Of a stretch of 64,000 nt of DNA, positions 1 to 8,528 are shown in pieces. A program made the position numbers and the translations under genes. The first letter of the stretch is position 1, and each line of letters opens with the position of its first letter. This DNA is from Bacteroides eggerthii (GTDB taxonomy: Bacteria > Bacteroidota > Bacteroidia > Bacteroidales > Bacteroidaceae), in the NCBI RefSeq assembly GCF_025146565.1, contig NZ_CP102258.1, forward strand, positions 806,001 through 870,000, in the 5' to 3' direction. Below the pieces are notes generated by a model. That model was not told where the DNA came from. It ran no database searches and saw nothing but the letters and a program-made list of their open reading frames with translations.

Positions 1-123
1 AACTTCATCCTGATGCATTCGGTAGGCAGTATTCCTCATGGTGCGGAAATTGATGTGCCTCTGAACTATGCCGACTATTACTTTCTGGAGGCTTTAATGC
101 GTAAAAGAGACTTGGAAAAATGA
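1..123 (+). CDS. GH88-family unsaturated glucuronyl hydrolase, C-terminal fragment
   Basis: Only the last 40 codons are in the window, open at the left edge and ending in TGA at 121-123. The peptide contains HSVGSIPHGAEIDVPLNYAD followed by YYFLEAL, which resembles the C-terminus of GH88 unsaturated uronyl hydrolases. Those enzymes remove the 4,5-unsaturated uronic acid left by polysaccharide lyases. The stop overlaps the ATG of the sulfatase (ATGA at 120-123), so the two are translationally coupled. This pairing suggests a utilisation locus for a sulfated uronic-acid glycan. The family call rests on a short tail, so it is probable rather than certain. Confidence 0.7.
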   Translation, partial: NFILMHSVGSIPHGAEIDVPLNYADYYFLEALMRKRDLEK

Positions 124-1670
124 AAAACCGGTTGAATATATTGTTAGGTGGTTTAGGGTTGTTCGCCTTGCAGGGTTGCAAGGCTCCACAGGGCGGACAA
201 GCCCGACAACCCAATGTGATTTATGTCTTTCCCGACCAGTATCGTAACCAGGCAATGGAATTTTGGGGTCAGGAAGGTTTTCGTGAGCGGGTGAACTTCC
301 GGAATGACCCGGTGCATACCCCTCGTCTGAATGATTTTGCGAGGGAGTCCATGGTGCTGACTTCCGCCATGAGCAACTGTCCGCTGAGTAGCCCGCACCG
401 GGGCTCGTTGTTGACCGGAATGTATCCCAACAAAAGCGGCGTCCCTTTGAACTGCAACTCCAACCGTCCTATCAGTTCATTGCGTGCGGATGTGGATTGC
501 GTGAGCGACGTGTTCAGCGGTGCGGGTTACGATTGTGCCTACTTCGGCAAGCTGCACACCGACTTTCCTACTCCCAACGACCCCCAGCGGCCGGGGAAAT
601 ATGTGGAAGACCGCATACCGGCATGGGACGCTTACACACCGAAAGAGCGCCGTCATGGATTTAATTACTGGTACTCCTACGGTACATTCGATGAGCATAA
701 GAACCCCCATTACTGGGATACGGACGGCAAACGTCACGACCCGCACGAATGGTCTCCGCTGCACGAGGCGGGCAAAGTTGTCTCCTATCTGAGGAATGAG
801 GGTAATGTGCGCAACCCGAAAAAGCCGTTTTTCATCATGGTAGGTATGAACCCGCCGCATAGTCCGTACCGTTCGTTGGACGACTGTATGGAGCAGGACT
901 TCAACCTCTACAAAGACCGGCCATTGGACAGTCTGCTGATCCGTCCCAACGCCGATCCGGAAATGGCAAAGGCGGAGAGTGCGCGTTACTACTTTGCTTC
1001 GGTTACGGGTGTTGACCGCGCTTTCGGGCAGATACTCGATGCTTTGGAGGAACTGGGGCTGGATGAGAATACAATCGTTGTTTTCTCTTCCGATCATGGT
1101 GAAACGATGTGCAGCCAGCATACGGATGATCCGAAGAACTCTCCGTTCTCCGAGTCCATGAATGTACCTTTCATCGTCCGCTTCCCCGGTAAGATCAAGC
1201 CACGTTTGGACGACCTGATGCTTTCCTCGCCGGACATCATGCCCACCTTGCTGGGATTGGCGGGACTGTCCGGTTCCATACCTGCGACTGTGCAGGGACA
1301 TAACTATGCCCCGCTGTTCTTGGACGAAAAGGCCGATGTGGTACGCCCTACGGGTGCTCTTTATATCCAGAACCTGGACGGAGAGAAGGATGCGGACGGC
1401 AAAATCCGTTCTTATTTTCCCGCATCGCGCGGATTCAAGTCGTCCCATTATACGCTGGCGCTCTATATAGACCGCGACAGCCGGAAGCTCGTGAAGAGCC
1501 TGCTGTTTGATGACAGGAACGATCCGTACCAGATGAATAACCTCCCGTTGGAGGAGAATAAGGATGTTGTGGACGGATTGTGTGCCGAAATGGGGAAGGT
1601 GCTGAAGGAGATTGACGACCCTTGGTATAGGGAACGCATCCTGTCCGATATGATACCGTACGGTGAATAA
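120..1670 (+). CDS. Lipoprotein sulfatase of the alkaline-phosphatase fold (S1), Ser-type
   Basis: This 516-residue protein would hydrolyse sulfate esters on a glycan outside the cytoplasm. The N-terminus is a lipoprotein signal with lipobox LQGC, lipidated Cys at residue 20. Asp39 (VFPDQ) is a likely metal ligand. The formylglycine-site motif reads S-S-P-H-R at residues 90-94, followed by GSLLTG, so the residue to be oxidised is Ser90 and not the more usual Cys. SSDHGE further on is the second metal-binding element. Length is normal for S1 sulfatases. The start overlaps the GH88 stop by 4 bp. Activation would need an anaerobic sulfatase-maturating enzyme encoded elsewhere. The exact substrate cannot be told. 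Confidence 0.9.
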   Translation: MKNRLNILLGGLGLFALQGCKAPQGGQARQPNVIYVFPDQYRNQAMEFWGQEGFRERVNFRNDPVHTPRLNDFARESMVLTSAMSNCPLSSPHRGSLLTGMYPNKSGVPLNCNSNRPISSLRADVDCVSDVFSGAGYDCAYFGKLHTDFPTPNDPQRPGKYVEDRIPAWDAYTPKERRHGFNYWYSYGTFDEHKNPHYWDTDGKRHDPHEWSPLHEAGKVVSYLRNEGNVRNPKKPFFIMVGMNPPHSPYRSLDDCMEQDFNLYKDRPLDSLLIRPNADPEMAKAESARYYFASVTGVDRAFGQILDALEELGLDENTIVVFSSDHGETMCSQHTDDPKNSPFSESMNVPFIVRFPGKIKPRLDDLMLSSPDIMPTLLGLAGLSGSIPATVQGHNYAPLFLDEKADVVRPTGALYIQNLDGEKDADGKIRSYFPASRGFKSSHYTLALYIDRDSRKLVKSLLFDDRNDPYQMNNLPLEENKDVVDGLCAEMGKVLKEIDDPWYRERILSDMIPYGE

Positions 1671-1739
1671 GGATGATGACTGTTGCACCGGAGTGCTCTG
1701 TGACACACCCTTATTATATGCTTTCCGCTTTCGGGGCGC

Positions 1740-3215
1740 TTATTTGTTCAGCTTCCATTCGCATCCGTCCTTGCCGTCCTTGATTTCAAATCCCAGGGCA
1801 GTCAGTTCGTTGCGTATCTTGTCGCTGGTGGCCCAGTCTTTGTTGGCTTTGGCCTTCATGCGTTCTTCCAGCAGCATGTCCACCACTTTTCCGAAGGCGG
1901 CTTCGCGTTCGGCATTGGAGGCGTTGTCTTCCTTCAGTCCCAGAATATCGAAGCAGAAGAGGTGGAATGTCTCTTTCAGCTCTTTCAGGTCTTCGGCGGT
2001 AATGGTGTCGTTTCCGGCGAGGATGTTGTTCACCATTTTGGCGCCTTCAAAGAGGTGGGCGATGACGATCGGAGAGTTCAGGTCGTCGTTCATGGCTTCG
2101 TAGCACTTGGCACGCAGGGCTTTCGCATCTACCGTAGAGGTTGCTGCCGGTGTAATCTTGTCCAGTCCATGTACGGCATCCATCAGTCTGGCCAGACCCT
2201 TTTCGGCGGCTTGCAGGGCTTCGTTGCTGAAGTCCACCGTGCTGCGGTAGTGCGCCTGCAAGGTGAAGAAGCGGATGGTCATCGGGCTGTATGCTTGTTC
2301 CAGCATGGGGTGCGTGCCGGTGAACAGCTCTTCCAGGGTGATGAAGTTGCCGTAGCTCTTGCCCATTTTCTGTCCGTTCACAGTCAGCATGTTGTTGTGC
2401 ATCCAGTAGTGCACCATGTCGTGACCTTGTGAGGCTACGGATTGTGCAATCTCACATTCGTGGTGCGGGAAGATAAGGTCCATGCCGCCGCCATGTATGT
2501 CGAAGTTCTCGCCGAGGTATTTTTTGCCCATGGCCGTACATTCTGCGTGCCAGCCGGGGAAACCGTTGCTCCATGGGCTGGGCCAGCGCATGATATGTTC
2601 GGGCTGCGCACATTTCCAGAGGGCGAAGTCGGCGGGGTTATGCTTTTCGCTCTGTCCGTCCAGCTCGCGGGAGGTGTTGAGCACATCGTCCAGATTGCGG
2701 CCGGAGAGTTTGCCGTAATGGTGGTCTTTATTGTATTTGGCCACGTCGAAGTAGACGGAACCTTCACTCTCGTAGGCATATCCGTTCTTCATGATTTCCT
2801 TCACGAGTGCTATCTGCTCAATGATATGGCCGCTGGCATGCGGCTCGATGCTGGGCGAAAGGACGTTCAGCGCGTCCATTGCCTGGTGGTAACGGTTGAT
2901 GTAGTACTGTGCCACCTCCATAGGTTCGAGTTGTTCCAGACGGGCTTTCTTGGCTATCTTGTCTTCGCCGTCGTCGGCATCATGTTCCAAATGCCCCACA
3001 TCGGTGATATTGCGCACGTAGCGTACTTTGTAGCCGATATGCGTGAGATAGCGGAAAAGCAGGTCGAAAGTTATGGCCGGACGTGCGTGTCCCAAGTGCG
3101 GGTCGCCATAGACGGTCGGTCCGCAGACGTACATGCCCACATGAGGGGCGTGCAGGGGTACGAATAACTCCTTTTTTCTATCTAAGGTGTTGTAAATGGT
3201 CAGTTGTTGTTCCAT
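1740..3215 (-). CDS. cysS: Cysteinyl-tRNA synthetase
   Basis: Charges tRNA-Cys with cysteine in the cytoplasm. The 491-residue protein has the class I HIGH-type motif inside [14 protein letters not shown] (residues 31-44, with Cys31 a likely zinc ligand) and a KMSKS-type loop KMGKS at 283-287. HAEC near 225 and the FPHHECE stretch near 250 are the other zinc-site signatures of this enzyme. Length is standard. It is transcribed leftward, converges on the sulfatase and has its own promoter box TAACTTTG at 3253-3246, 31 nt before the ATG. Confidence 0.98.
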   Translation of the reverse strand: MEQQLTIYNTLDRKKELFVPLHAPHVGMYVCGPTVYGDPHLGHARPAITFDLLFRYLTHIGYKVRYVRNITDVGHLEHDADDGEDKIAKKARLEQLEPMEVAQYYINRYHQAMDALNVLSPSIEPHASGHIIEQIALVKEIMKNGYAYESEGSVYFDVAKYNKDHHYGKLSGRNLDDVLNTSRELDGQSEKHNPADFALWKCAQPEHIMRWPSPWSNGFPGWHAECTAMGKKYLGENFDIHGGGMDLIFPHHECEIAQSVASQGHDMVHYWMHNNMLTVNGQKMGKSYGNFITLEELFTGTHPMLEQAYSPMTIRFFTLQAHYRSTVDFSNEALQAAEKGLARLMDAVHGLDKITPAATSTVDAKALRAKCYEAMNDDLNSPIVIAHLFEGAKMVNNILAGNDTITAEDLKELKETFHLFCFDILGLKEDNASNAEREAAFGKVVDMLLEERMKAKANKDWATSDKIRNELTALGFEIKDGKDGCEWKLNK

Positions 3216-3245
3216 AACGTTTGTCTTTTAGTTCATTACGAAGCA

Positions 3246-3253
3246 CAAAGTTA
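3246..3253 (-). promoter_or_regulatory. Candidate -7 box of the cysS promoter
   Basis: TAACTTTG on the minus strand matches the Bacteroides TAnnTTTG -7 element. It lies about 30 nt before the cysS start. No good TTTG -33 partner is obvious. Confidence 0.5.
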
Positions 3254-3317
3254 CGGAATTTCTATGAATATAACAGCCCTGTGTGCGAAATATTATAATA
3301 GGCCGATGTGCAGAGAT

Positions 3318-3404
3318 ATGTTCCCACCGCGGGAGAGGCATGTTCCCAATACGACTGAACGGGGCTCTCATTACGACTGAAACGTGTTCCCAATACGACT
3401 GAAA
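3318..3404. repeat. Short degenerate tandem repeats, about 22 bp each
   Basis: The core TTCCCAATACGACTGAA occurs at 3343-3359 and 3387-3403. A diverged copy, CTCATTACGACTGAA, lies between them, and a partial copy beginning ATGTTCCCA sits at 3319. The region separates the cysS promoter from the end of the DUF6078 gene and contains no plausible gene. Its function is unknown. Two similar but sequence-unrelated clusters occur at 26336-26438 and 48030-48150. Confidence 0.7.
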
Positions 3405-3406
3405 GG

Positions 3407-3438
3407 ATGTCCCACTATGACCGTCGGCGGTGGGACAT
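3407..3438 (-). terminator. Hairpin after the DUF6078 gene, possible terminator
   Basis: ATGTCCCAC (3407-3415) and GTGGGACAT (3430-3438) form a perfect 9-bp stem with a 14-nt loop. It lies 23 nt past the minus-strand stop. No clear T-run follows on the minus strand, so termination is inferred from position and stem only. Confidence 0.45.
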
Positions 3439-3461
3439 CAACCATTCATCCACTCAGCAAG

Positions 3462-3929
3462 TTACGGAGCGGCGTTGCCTTTGGGTGTGTGCTGCTCGTC
3501 CCAGTTGTACTCATCGGTGTACCTGTCGAAAACGGGGACTTCGTCGATGCCTGTCTGAAGAAACAGTGCGGCGATCTCTTCTTGCTCCCCGGGCGAGAGT
3601 GCGCGTTCCTGATGCAGAATACGGTAGTAGGTGGTGCGGGGATAAAGGTCGTGCATCTTCCGCTTCAGATACACCGCTTTTTTGTAGGGGATGTTGTCGA
3701 AAAGACTGCTGATGCCCCAGGCATAACGCTGTTTCTCGGTGCTGCGGAAGTAGGCGCACCGGCCGGCTTCTGCGGGATAGTTGGCGGGATTCACCGCCAT
3801 GATGTGTGTCACTTCGGCAGGGACATGCTGTGCGGCGAGATGGCGCAGGCAGTTTGCGCTCCGGGCGCAGGAGGTATTGAGACAGTGCAGGTAGTGGAAG
3901 GGGACGGATTGGTAGTTGAAGTTTTCCAT
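3462..3929 (-). CDS. DUF6078 family protein of unknown function
   Basis: A 155-residue cytoplasmic protein without signal peptide or membrane segment. It has several Cys residues near the N-terminus (YLHCLNTSCARSANCLRHLA), a pattern that could bind metal, and a Tyr/Arg-rich middle. It resembles a small protein family common in Bacteroides (DUF6078), and no function is known to me. I chose the ATG at 3929 and not the upstream ATG at 3953 because a -7 box, TATCTTTG, covers 3958-3951, so the longer start would lie before the transcript begins. It is divergent from mnmA. Confidence 0.75.
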   Translation of the reverse strand: MENFNYQSVPFHYLHCLNTSCARSANCLRHLAAQHVPAEVTHIMAVNPANYPAEAGRCAYFRSTEKQRYAWGISSLFDNIPYKKAVYLKRKMHDLYPRTTYYRILHQERALSPGEQEEIAALFLQTGIDEVPVFDRYTDEYNWDEQHTPKGNAAP

Positions 3930-3950
3930 GATGTTTTCTTTTGGTGGTGG

Positions 3951-3988
3951 CAAAGATAGGGTTTTCTCAGGATGAAATACTATTTTTG
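3951..3988. promoter_or_regulatory. Divergent promoter boxes between the DUF6078 gene and mnmA
   Basis: Minus-strand TATCTTTG (3958-3951) and plus-strand TATTTTTG (3981-3988) both match TAnnTTTG and face away from each other. The plus-strand box ends only 4 nt before the ATG at 3993, so a typical start site about 7 nt downstream would give a leaderless or nearly leaderless mnmA mRNA. Confidence 0.5.
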
Positions 3989-3992
3989 CGGC

Positions 3993-5045
3993 ATGAAGTC
4001 AAAAGAACGTGTGTTATTGGGAATGAGCGGCGGTACGGACAGCTCTGTGGCTGCCATGAGACTGCTGGATGCCGGTTATGAGGTGACGGGAGTTACTTTC
4101 CGTTTTTACGAGGTGGACGGCAGGACGGAGTATTTGGACGATGCGCGTGCATTGGCTGCGAGGCTGGGCATTGAGCATGTCACATACGATGCGCAGGAGC
4201 TTTTCCGCGAACGCATCATCCGCTACTTTATCGATGAATACCTGGCGGGGCATACTCCTGTCCCCTGCACGCTCTGCAACAATGAACTGAAATGGGCGCT
4301 TCTGGCAAGAATAGCCGATGAAAAGGGGATTTATTGGATTTCCACCGGGCATTATGCGCGTAAAGCCCTCTTGGGAGAACAATGTTATATCGCTCCGGCA
4401 TCGGACAGGGACAAGGACCAGACTTTCTTTTTGTGGGGATTGAAGCAGGACATCTTGCAACGCATGTTGCTCCCGATGGGGGATGTGACGAAAGAGGAAG
4501 CGCGCGCCTATGCTGCCGGGCGTGGGTTTGCGCGTGTCGCCTCCAAGAAGGACAGTATAGGGGTATGCTTCTGCCCGTTGGATTACCGTTCTTTCCTGAA
4601 GCGTGAAGTCCCTGCGGAGCGGTTGCCGGGAAAGGGTCTTTTTATCGGTGAAAAGGGGGAAATATTGGGCAGGCACGAGGGGTATCCCTTTTATACGATA
4701 GGCCAACGGCGCGGGCTGGGGATTCATCTCAATCGTGCCGTATTTGTGAAGGAAGTCAGGACAGCGACGAACGAGGTGGTACTTGCACCGCTCGCTTCCC
4801 TGTATAAGGACGAAATGCTGCTGAAAGATTGGAACCTCGTCAGTGAGCAACGGGTGTTGGGCATGGAAACGGTCATCGTGAAGATACGCTATCGCAAGCA
4901 GGCGAACCGTTGCAGGGTGGCTCTGATGGCGGACGGATGCCTGAGGGTGTCGTTGCTGGAGCCTTTGGAGGCTATCGCTCCGGGGCAGGCCGCCGCTTTC
5001 TATGATGCGGACGGCTTGCTGTTGGGCGGTGGTATCATTCTTTGA
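3993..5045 (+). CDS. mnmA: tRNA-specific 2-thiouridylase MnmA
   Basis: Thiolates U34 of tRNAs for Lys, Glu and Gln in the cytoplasm. The 350-residue protein starts with an ATP-pyrophosphatase P-loop [12 protein letters not shown], where Thr replaces the common Val of SGGVDSS. Candidate catalytic Cys residues lie in [11 protein letters not shown] and GVCFCPLD, and [12 protein letters not shown] is a family signature. An in-frame ATG at 3972 would add 7 residues but precedes the promoter box, so I use 3993. The 3' end overlaps the convergent GH3 gene by 11 bp. Bacteroides often carry more than one mnmA paralogue, and this could be the secondary one. Confidence 0.93.
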   Translation: MKSKERVLLGMSGGTDSSVAAMRLLDAGYEVTGVTFRFYEVDGRTEYLDDARALAARLGIEHVTYDAQELFRERIIRYFIDEYLAGHTPVPCTLCNNELKWALLARIADEKGIYWISTGHYARKALLGEQCYIAPASDRDKDQTFFLWGLKQDILQRMLLPMGDVTKEEARAYAAGRGFARVASKKDSIGVCFCPLDYRSFLKREVPAERLPGKGLFIGEKGEILGRHEGYPFYTIGQRRGLGIHLNRAVFVKEVRTATNEVVLAPLASLYKDEMLLKDWNLVSEQRVLGMETVIVKIRYRKQANRCRVALMADGCLRVSLLEPLEAIAPGQAAAFYDADGLLLGGGIIL

Positions 5046-6552
5046 AATTCAGTTTCAGCATTTCCTCGATGTACTCTCTTGTATTGCTGAGGCGGGGAAC
5101 CTTGTGCTGTCCGCCGAGTTTGCCTTTGCTGTCCAGCCAGTCGTGGAACAGGTTCTTGCGGGCCACGATTATCTCCAACGGCTGTAAGGCCAGGTCGTTT
5201 TGCCGTTTGGCCTCATAGTCGGAATTTACTTCTTTGAGGGTGTCGTCCAGTATCTTGGCAAACTTCTCCAGGCTATCCGGCATCCGGGCGAACTCAACCA
5301 GCCACTGGTGGCGGCATTTGGCGTGCTCGTCCATAAAGACAGGAGCCGCGGAATAGTCTATGATCTGCGCTCCGGTGGCTGCACAGGCTTTGTTCAGGCC
5401 TTTCTCGGCATTCTCCACAATCAGCTCTTCGCCAAAAGCGTTGATGAAGTGCTTCGTGCGGCCGGTAATGACAAATTTGTAGGGGCGGTTGCCGGTGAAC
5501 TTCACTGTGTCCCCGATCATATAACGCCATAGTCCGGCGGAAGTGGAGATGACCATTGCGTAGTTTTTGTTCAGCTCTACCTCTTCCAGACAACAGATGC
5601 GCGGATTCTCCTTGCCGACATCTTCCAGGGGAATGAATTCATAGAAGATGCCGTAGTCAATCATCAGCAGCATGGCAGGGTCGTTCGGGTCGTTTTGCGT
5701 GCCGAAATAGCCTTCGGATGCATTGTACGTTTCCACATAATGCATCTTGGAACTTTTGATGATTTGCTTATATTGCTCCCGGTAAGGAGTGAAAGCTACT
5801 CCGCCATGGAAGAATACTTCCAGATTGGGCCATACTTCTTCCAGCGACTGCTTGCCGGTTTTCTCCAGTATGTGTTTGATGAGCACCAGCATCCAGGAGG
5901 GCACTCCCGAGAGGTTGGTGACATTGGTGTGGAGCGTGCTGTTGGCTATTGCTTCCATCTTGGACTCAAAATCACTCATCAGGGCGATCTTCTTGCTCGG
6001 CACGCGGATGTAATTCACCAGCGGGTGTACATTCTGTATCAGTATGGCGGATAAATCGCCCACCAGACTGTGGTTGGAATTCAGGTTCGGGCTGTGGCTG
6101 CCGCCGAGAATGAGGCCTTTCCCTGAGAAGAAGCGGCTTTCCGGGTTCTGCCCCAGATAGATGGCGACGGCGTCTTTGCCGCCCTGATAGTGGGTGTCCT
6201 GCAGGGACTCTTTGCTGACCGGCAGGAATTTGCTTTTATCATTGGTTGTTCCCGAAGACTTGGCAAACCAGCGTATTTCCGAGGGCCATAGCAGGTTCTG
6301 CTCGCCGGCCCGCAGACGGGCTACGTAAGGCTTGATCTCTTCGTAGGTTTGTATGGGAAGACGTTTCTTGAAATCTTCATAAGTACGGATGGAAGCGTAA
6401 TCGTATTTCTTGCCCCATTCCGTATTGGCGGCCATACGTATCAGGCGGTGCATGACGCCTGCCTGCAGTTCGCTTGCATGGTCGGTGTATCGTTCGATTT
6501 CTTTCAGGCGGGGGGCGAAGTATACTTTGTTCAGAAATTTTGTAATATTCAT
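5035..6552 (-). CDS. GH3-family acyl-acid amido synthetase-like protein
   Basis: A 505-residue cytoplasmic protein with the overall features of the GH3 auxin-responsive-promoter family, whose plant members adenylate carboxylic acids and join them to amino acids. Supporting stretches are [19 protein letters not shown] (an ATP-binding SSGTT motif), [10 protein letters not shown], and GLWRYMIGD near the middle. The bacterial substrate is unknown. It runs leftward and overlaps the end of mnmA by 11 bp tail to tail. The length is complete for bacterial members. Confidence 0.85.
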   Translation of the reverse strand: MNITKFLNKVYFAPRLKEIERYTDHASELQAGVMHRLIRMAANTEWGKKYDYASIRTYEDFKKRLPIQTYEEIKPYVARLRAGEQNLLWPSEIRWFAKSSGTTNDKSKFLPVSKESLQDTHYQGGKDAVAIYLGQNPESRFFSGKGLILGGSHSPNLNSNHSLVGDLSAILIQNVHPLVNYIRVPSKKIALMSDFESKMEAIANSTLHTNVTNLSGVPSWMLVLIKHILEKTGKQSLEEVWPNLEVFFHGGVAFTPYREQYKQIIKSSKMHYVETYNASEGYFGTQNDPNDPAMLLMIDYGIFYEFIPLEDVGKENPRICCLEEVELNKNYAMVISTSAGLWRYMIGDTVKFTGNRPYKFVITGRTKHFINAFGEELIVENAEKGLNKACAATGAQIIDYSAAPVFMDEHAKCRHQWLVEFARMPDSLEKFAKILDDTLKEVNSDYEAKRQNDLALQPLEIIVARKNLFHDWLDSKGKLGGQHKVPRLSNTREYIEEMLKLNFKE

Positions 6553-6631
6553 CGTTCTTATTGAAATCTGTATTTAATGCGCAAAAGTAATCTTATTTAT
6601 CGGCATCTCTATCTTTTTTCTCTTTTTTTTC

Positions 6632-6639
6632 TATCTTTA
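6632..6639 (+). promoter_or_regulatory. Candidate -7 box of pfkA
   Basis: TATCTTTA departs from TAnnTTTG only in its last base and sits 43 nt before the pfkA ATG in a T-rich tract. No strong -33 element is seen. Confidence 0.35.
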
Positions 6640-6682
6640 CGTCCGTATAGGAGAAAAGAACCGTAATTTAAACTAAAACATT

Positions 6683-7693
6683 ATGAGAATCGGTATTTTG
6701 ACTTCAGGAGGGGACTGTCCCGGTATCAATGCGACTATTCGTGGCGTATGCAAAACCGCTATCAACCACTATGGAATGGAGGTGATAGGTATTCATAGCG
6801 GCTTTCAAGGATTATTGACAAAAGATGTGGAGTCGTTTACGGATAAGTCCTTGTCGGGATTGCTGAACCTGGGCGGTACAATGCTGGGAACCTCCCGCGA
6901 AAAGCCGTTCAAGAAGCATGGAGTGGTGTCCGATGTGGATAAACCTGCTTTGATAGAGAAGAACGTCAAAGAACTGGGGCTGGACTGTATTGTGTGCATT
7001 GGCGGCAACGGTACGCAGAAAACCGCCGCTAAACTGGCTGCCAGAGGACTGAACATCGTTTCCGTTCCCAAGACCATCGATAATGATATTTGGGGGACTG
7101 ATTTCTCCTTCGGCTTTGACTCTGCCGTCAGCATCGCTACGGATGCCATAGACCGGCTTCACTCCACTGCCAGTTCGCACAAACGGGTGATGGTGATAGA
7201 GGTAATGGGACACAAAGCCGGGTGGATTGCATTGTATTCCGGCATGGCGGGAGGAGGCGATGTGATCCTGATTCCCGAACTTTCCTATAATATCCACAAT
7301 ATCGGAGATACAATCCTGAACCGCTTGAAAAGAGGGAAACCCTATTCTATCGTAGTGGTGGCGGAGGGCATCCAGACTGACGGCAGGAAGCGTGCTGCTG
7401 AGTATATCGCGCAGGAGATTGAATACGAAACGGGTATTGAGACGCGTGAAACCGTTCTGGGGTATATTCAGCGTGGAGGTTCGCCTACGCCTTTTGACCG
7501 TAATCTGTCGACCCGCATGGGAGGTCATGCTACGGAGCTGATTGCAGGAGCGCGGTTCGGGCGTATGGTGACTCTGAAAGGAAATGAAATATCCTCGGCG
7601 CCTTTGGAAGAGATAGCCGGAAAACTTAAGTTAGTGACCGAGGAACATGATTTAGTTGTTCAAGGCAAGCGTATGGGAATCTGCTTCGGATAG
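6683..7693 (+). CDS. pfkA: 6-phosphofructokinase
   Basis: Phosphorylates fructose 6-phosphate to fructose 1,6-bisphosphate in glycolysis. The 336-residue protein begins with the phosphate-binding loop GGDCPG (residues 9-14). The donor-site motif is GGNG (107-110) and the catalytic motif PKTIDND (129-135). In the family, Gly in the last position of GGxG favours ATP, while Lys in PKTIDND is typical of pyrophosphate-linked or group III enzymes, so the phosphoryl donor cannot be assigned safely. GEGIQTDGR-like and GYIQRGGSPTPFDR stretches complete the fold. The 3' end runs 42 bp into the convergent rnc gene. Confidence 0.93.
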   Translation: MRIGILTSGGDCPGINATIRGVCKTAINHYGMEVIGIHSGFQGLLTKDVESFTDKSLSGLLNLGGTMLGTSREKPFKKHGVVSDVDKPALIEKNVKELGLDCIVCIGGNGTQKTAAKLAARGLNIVSVPKTIDNDIWGTDFSFGFDSAVSIATDAIDRLHSTASSHKRVMVIEVMGHKAGWIALYSGMAGGGDVILIPELSYNIHNIGDTILNRLKRGKPYSIVVVAEGIQTDGRKRAAEYIAQEIEYETGIETRETVLGYIQRGGSPTPFDRNLSTRMGGHATELIAGARFGRMVTLKGNEISSAPLEEIAGKLKLVTEEHDLVVQGKRMGICFG

Positions 7694-8521
7694 CTTCTCT
7701 GTTGCGTCTGTTGCGTTTTCTTCCGCTGCCGTATTTTCTTCTATCATGTGGTTTTGCACTTTGGCTGTTTCAATGGCCGTTTTGAAGTTGCCGTCATTCT
7801 TTATCTTTTTCAAGGCCATTTGTGCGGCATTCTGTTGTGACTCTTTCTTGGAATAGCCTGTGCCTGTACCGGCTGGAAGATTCTCAATGAGGACTTCTGT
7901 GTGGAACATTGGGTTATAGTCCCGGTCGAGGGACTGTTCTATCAGCTCAAAGGAGACTTCCATTTTGTTCTTCTGGCTCCATTCGATGAGCTTGGACTTG
8001 AAGTTGACTTCCTTGCGCGACATCTTGTCAAGGTCAATGTAGTTCTTGAGGATTTTCTCTTCCATGAACTGTTTGCAACGTTCGTAGCCCTGGTCCAGAT
8101 AGATGGCTCCGATAAGTGCTTCGAAAGCATTGCCGTACATGTAGCTGTTGTGTGAGGAAGAACGGGTGGAGTATTTGACAAGTTTGTCCAGCCCTATTTC
8201 TACGGCCAGTTTGTTCAAGGTTTCCCGTTGCACGATTTTTGAACGGGTATTGGTAAGAAAGCCCTCTCGGCGGCCTTCAAAGTGCTTATACACAATATCT
8301 CCCACGATGGCGTCCAGAATGGCGTCGCCCAAGAATTCCAGTCGCTCGTTGTTCAATGGCCGCCCTTTCTCGGAACGGACAGAGGTGGACTTGTGTAGCA
8401 GGGCCTGCTGGTAGAAACGGATATTGCGGGGAAAAAAACCAAGTATCTTGTAAAAACAAAAATAAGACTCTCTGTCCTTACGGAATAAGAGCCTTATTTT
8501 GTCTATTTGGTTACGTAACAC
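7652..8521 (-). CDS. rnc: Ribonuclease III
   Basis: Cleaves double-stranded RNA, including rRNA precursors. The RNase III signature NNERLEFLGDAILDAIV is near residue 60, NAFEALIGAIYLDQG holds the second acidic site, and a C-terminal dsRNA-binding domain ends near SQQNAAQMALKKI. A Glu/Ala-rich tail of about 45 residues follows. An open frame continues upstream to 8581 but would overlap fabF. A GTG at 8521 (reading VLRNQIDKIRLLF) starts 7 nt after the fabF stop and matches my memory of Bacteroides homologues, giving 289 residues. It is the third gene of acpP-fabF-rnc. Confidence 0.93.
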   Translation of the reverse strand: MLRNQIDKIRLLFRKDRESYFCFYKILGFFPRNIRFYQQALLHKSTSVRSEKGRPLNNERLEFLGDAILDAIVGDIVYKHFEGRREGFLTNTRSKIVQRETLNKLAVEIGLDKLVKYSTRSSSHNSYMYGNAFEALIGAIYLDQGYERCKQFMEEKILKNYIDLDKMSRKEVNFKSKLIEWSQKNKMEVSFELIEQSLDRDYNPMFHTEVLIENLPAGTGTGYSKKESQQNAAQMALKKIKNDGNFKTAIETAKVQNHMIEENTAAEENATDATEKLSEADSHTLALNN

Positions 8522-8528
8522 GACCGTA

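Noticed and set aside
477..1706. Long open frame (409 codons) antisense to the sulfatase
   Set aside because: It mirrors the sulfatase reading frame, shows no domain, and the sulfatase has full motifs.
3318..3438. Possible CRISPR array
   Set aside because: Units are diverged, no regular unique spacers exist and no cas gene is near.
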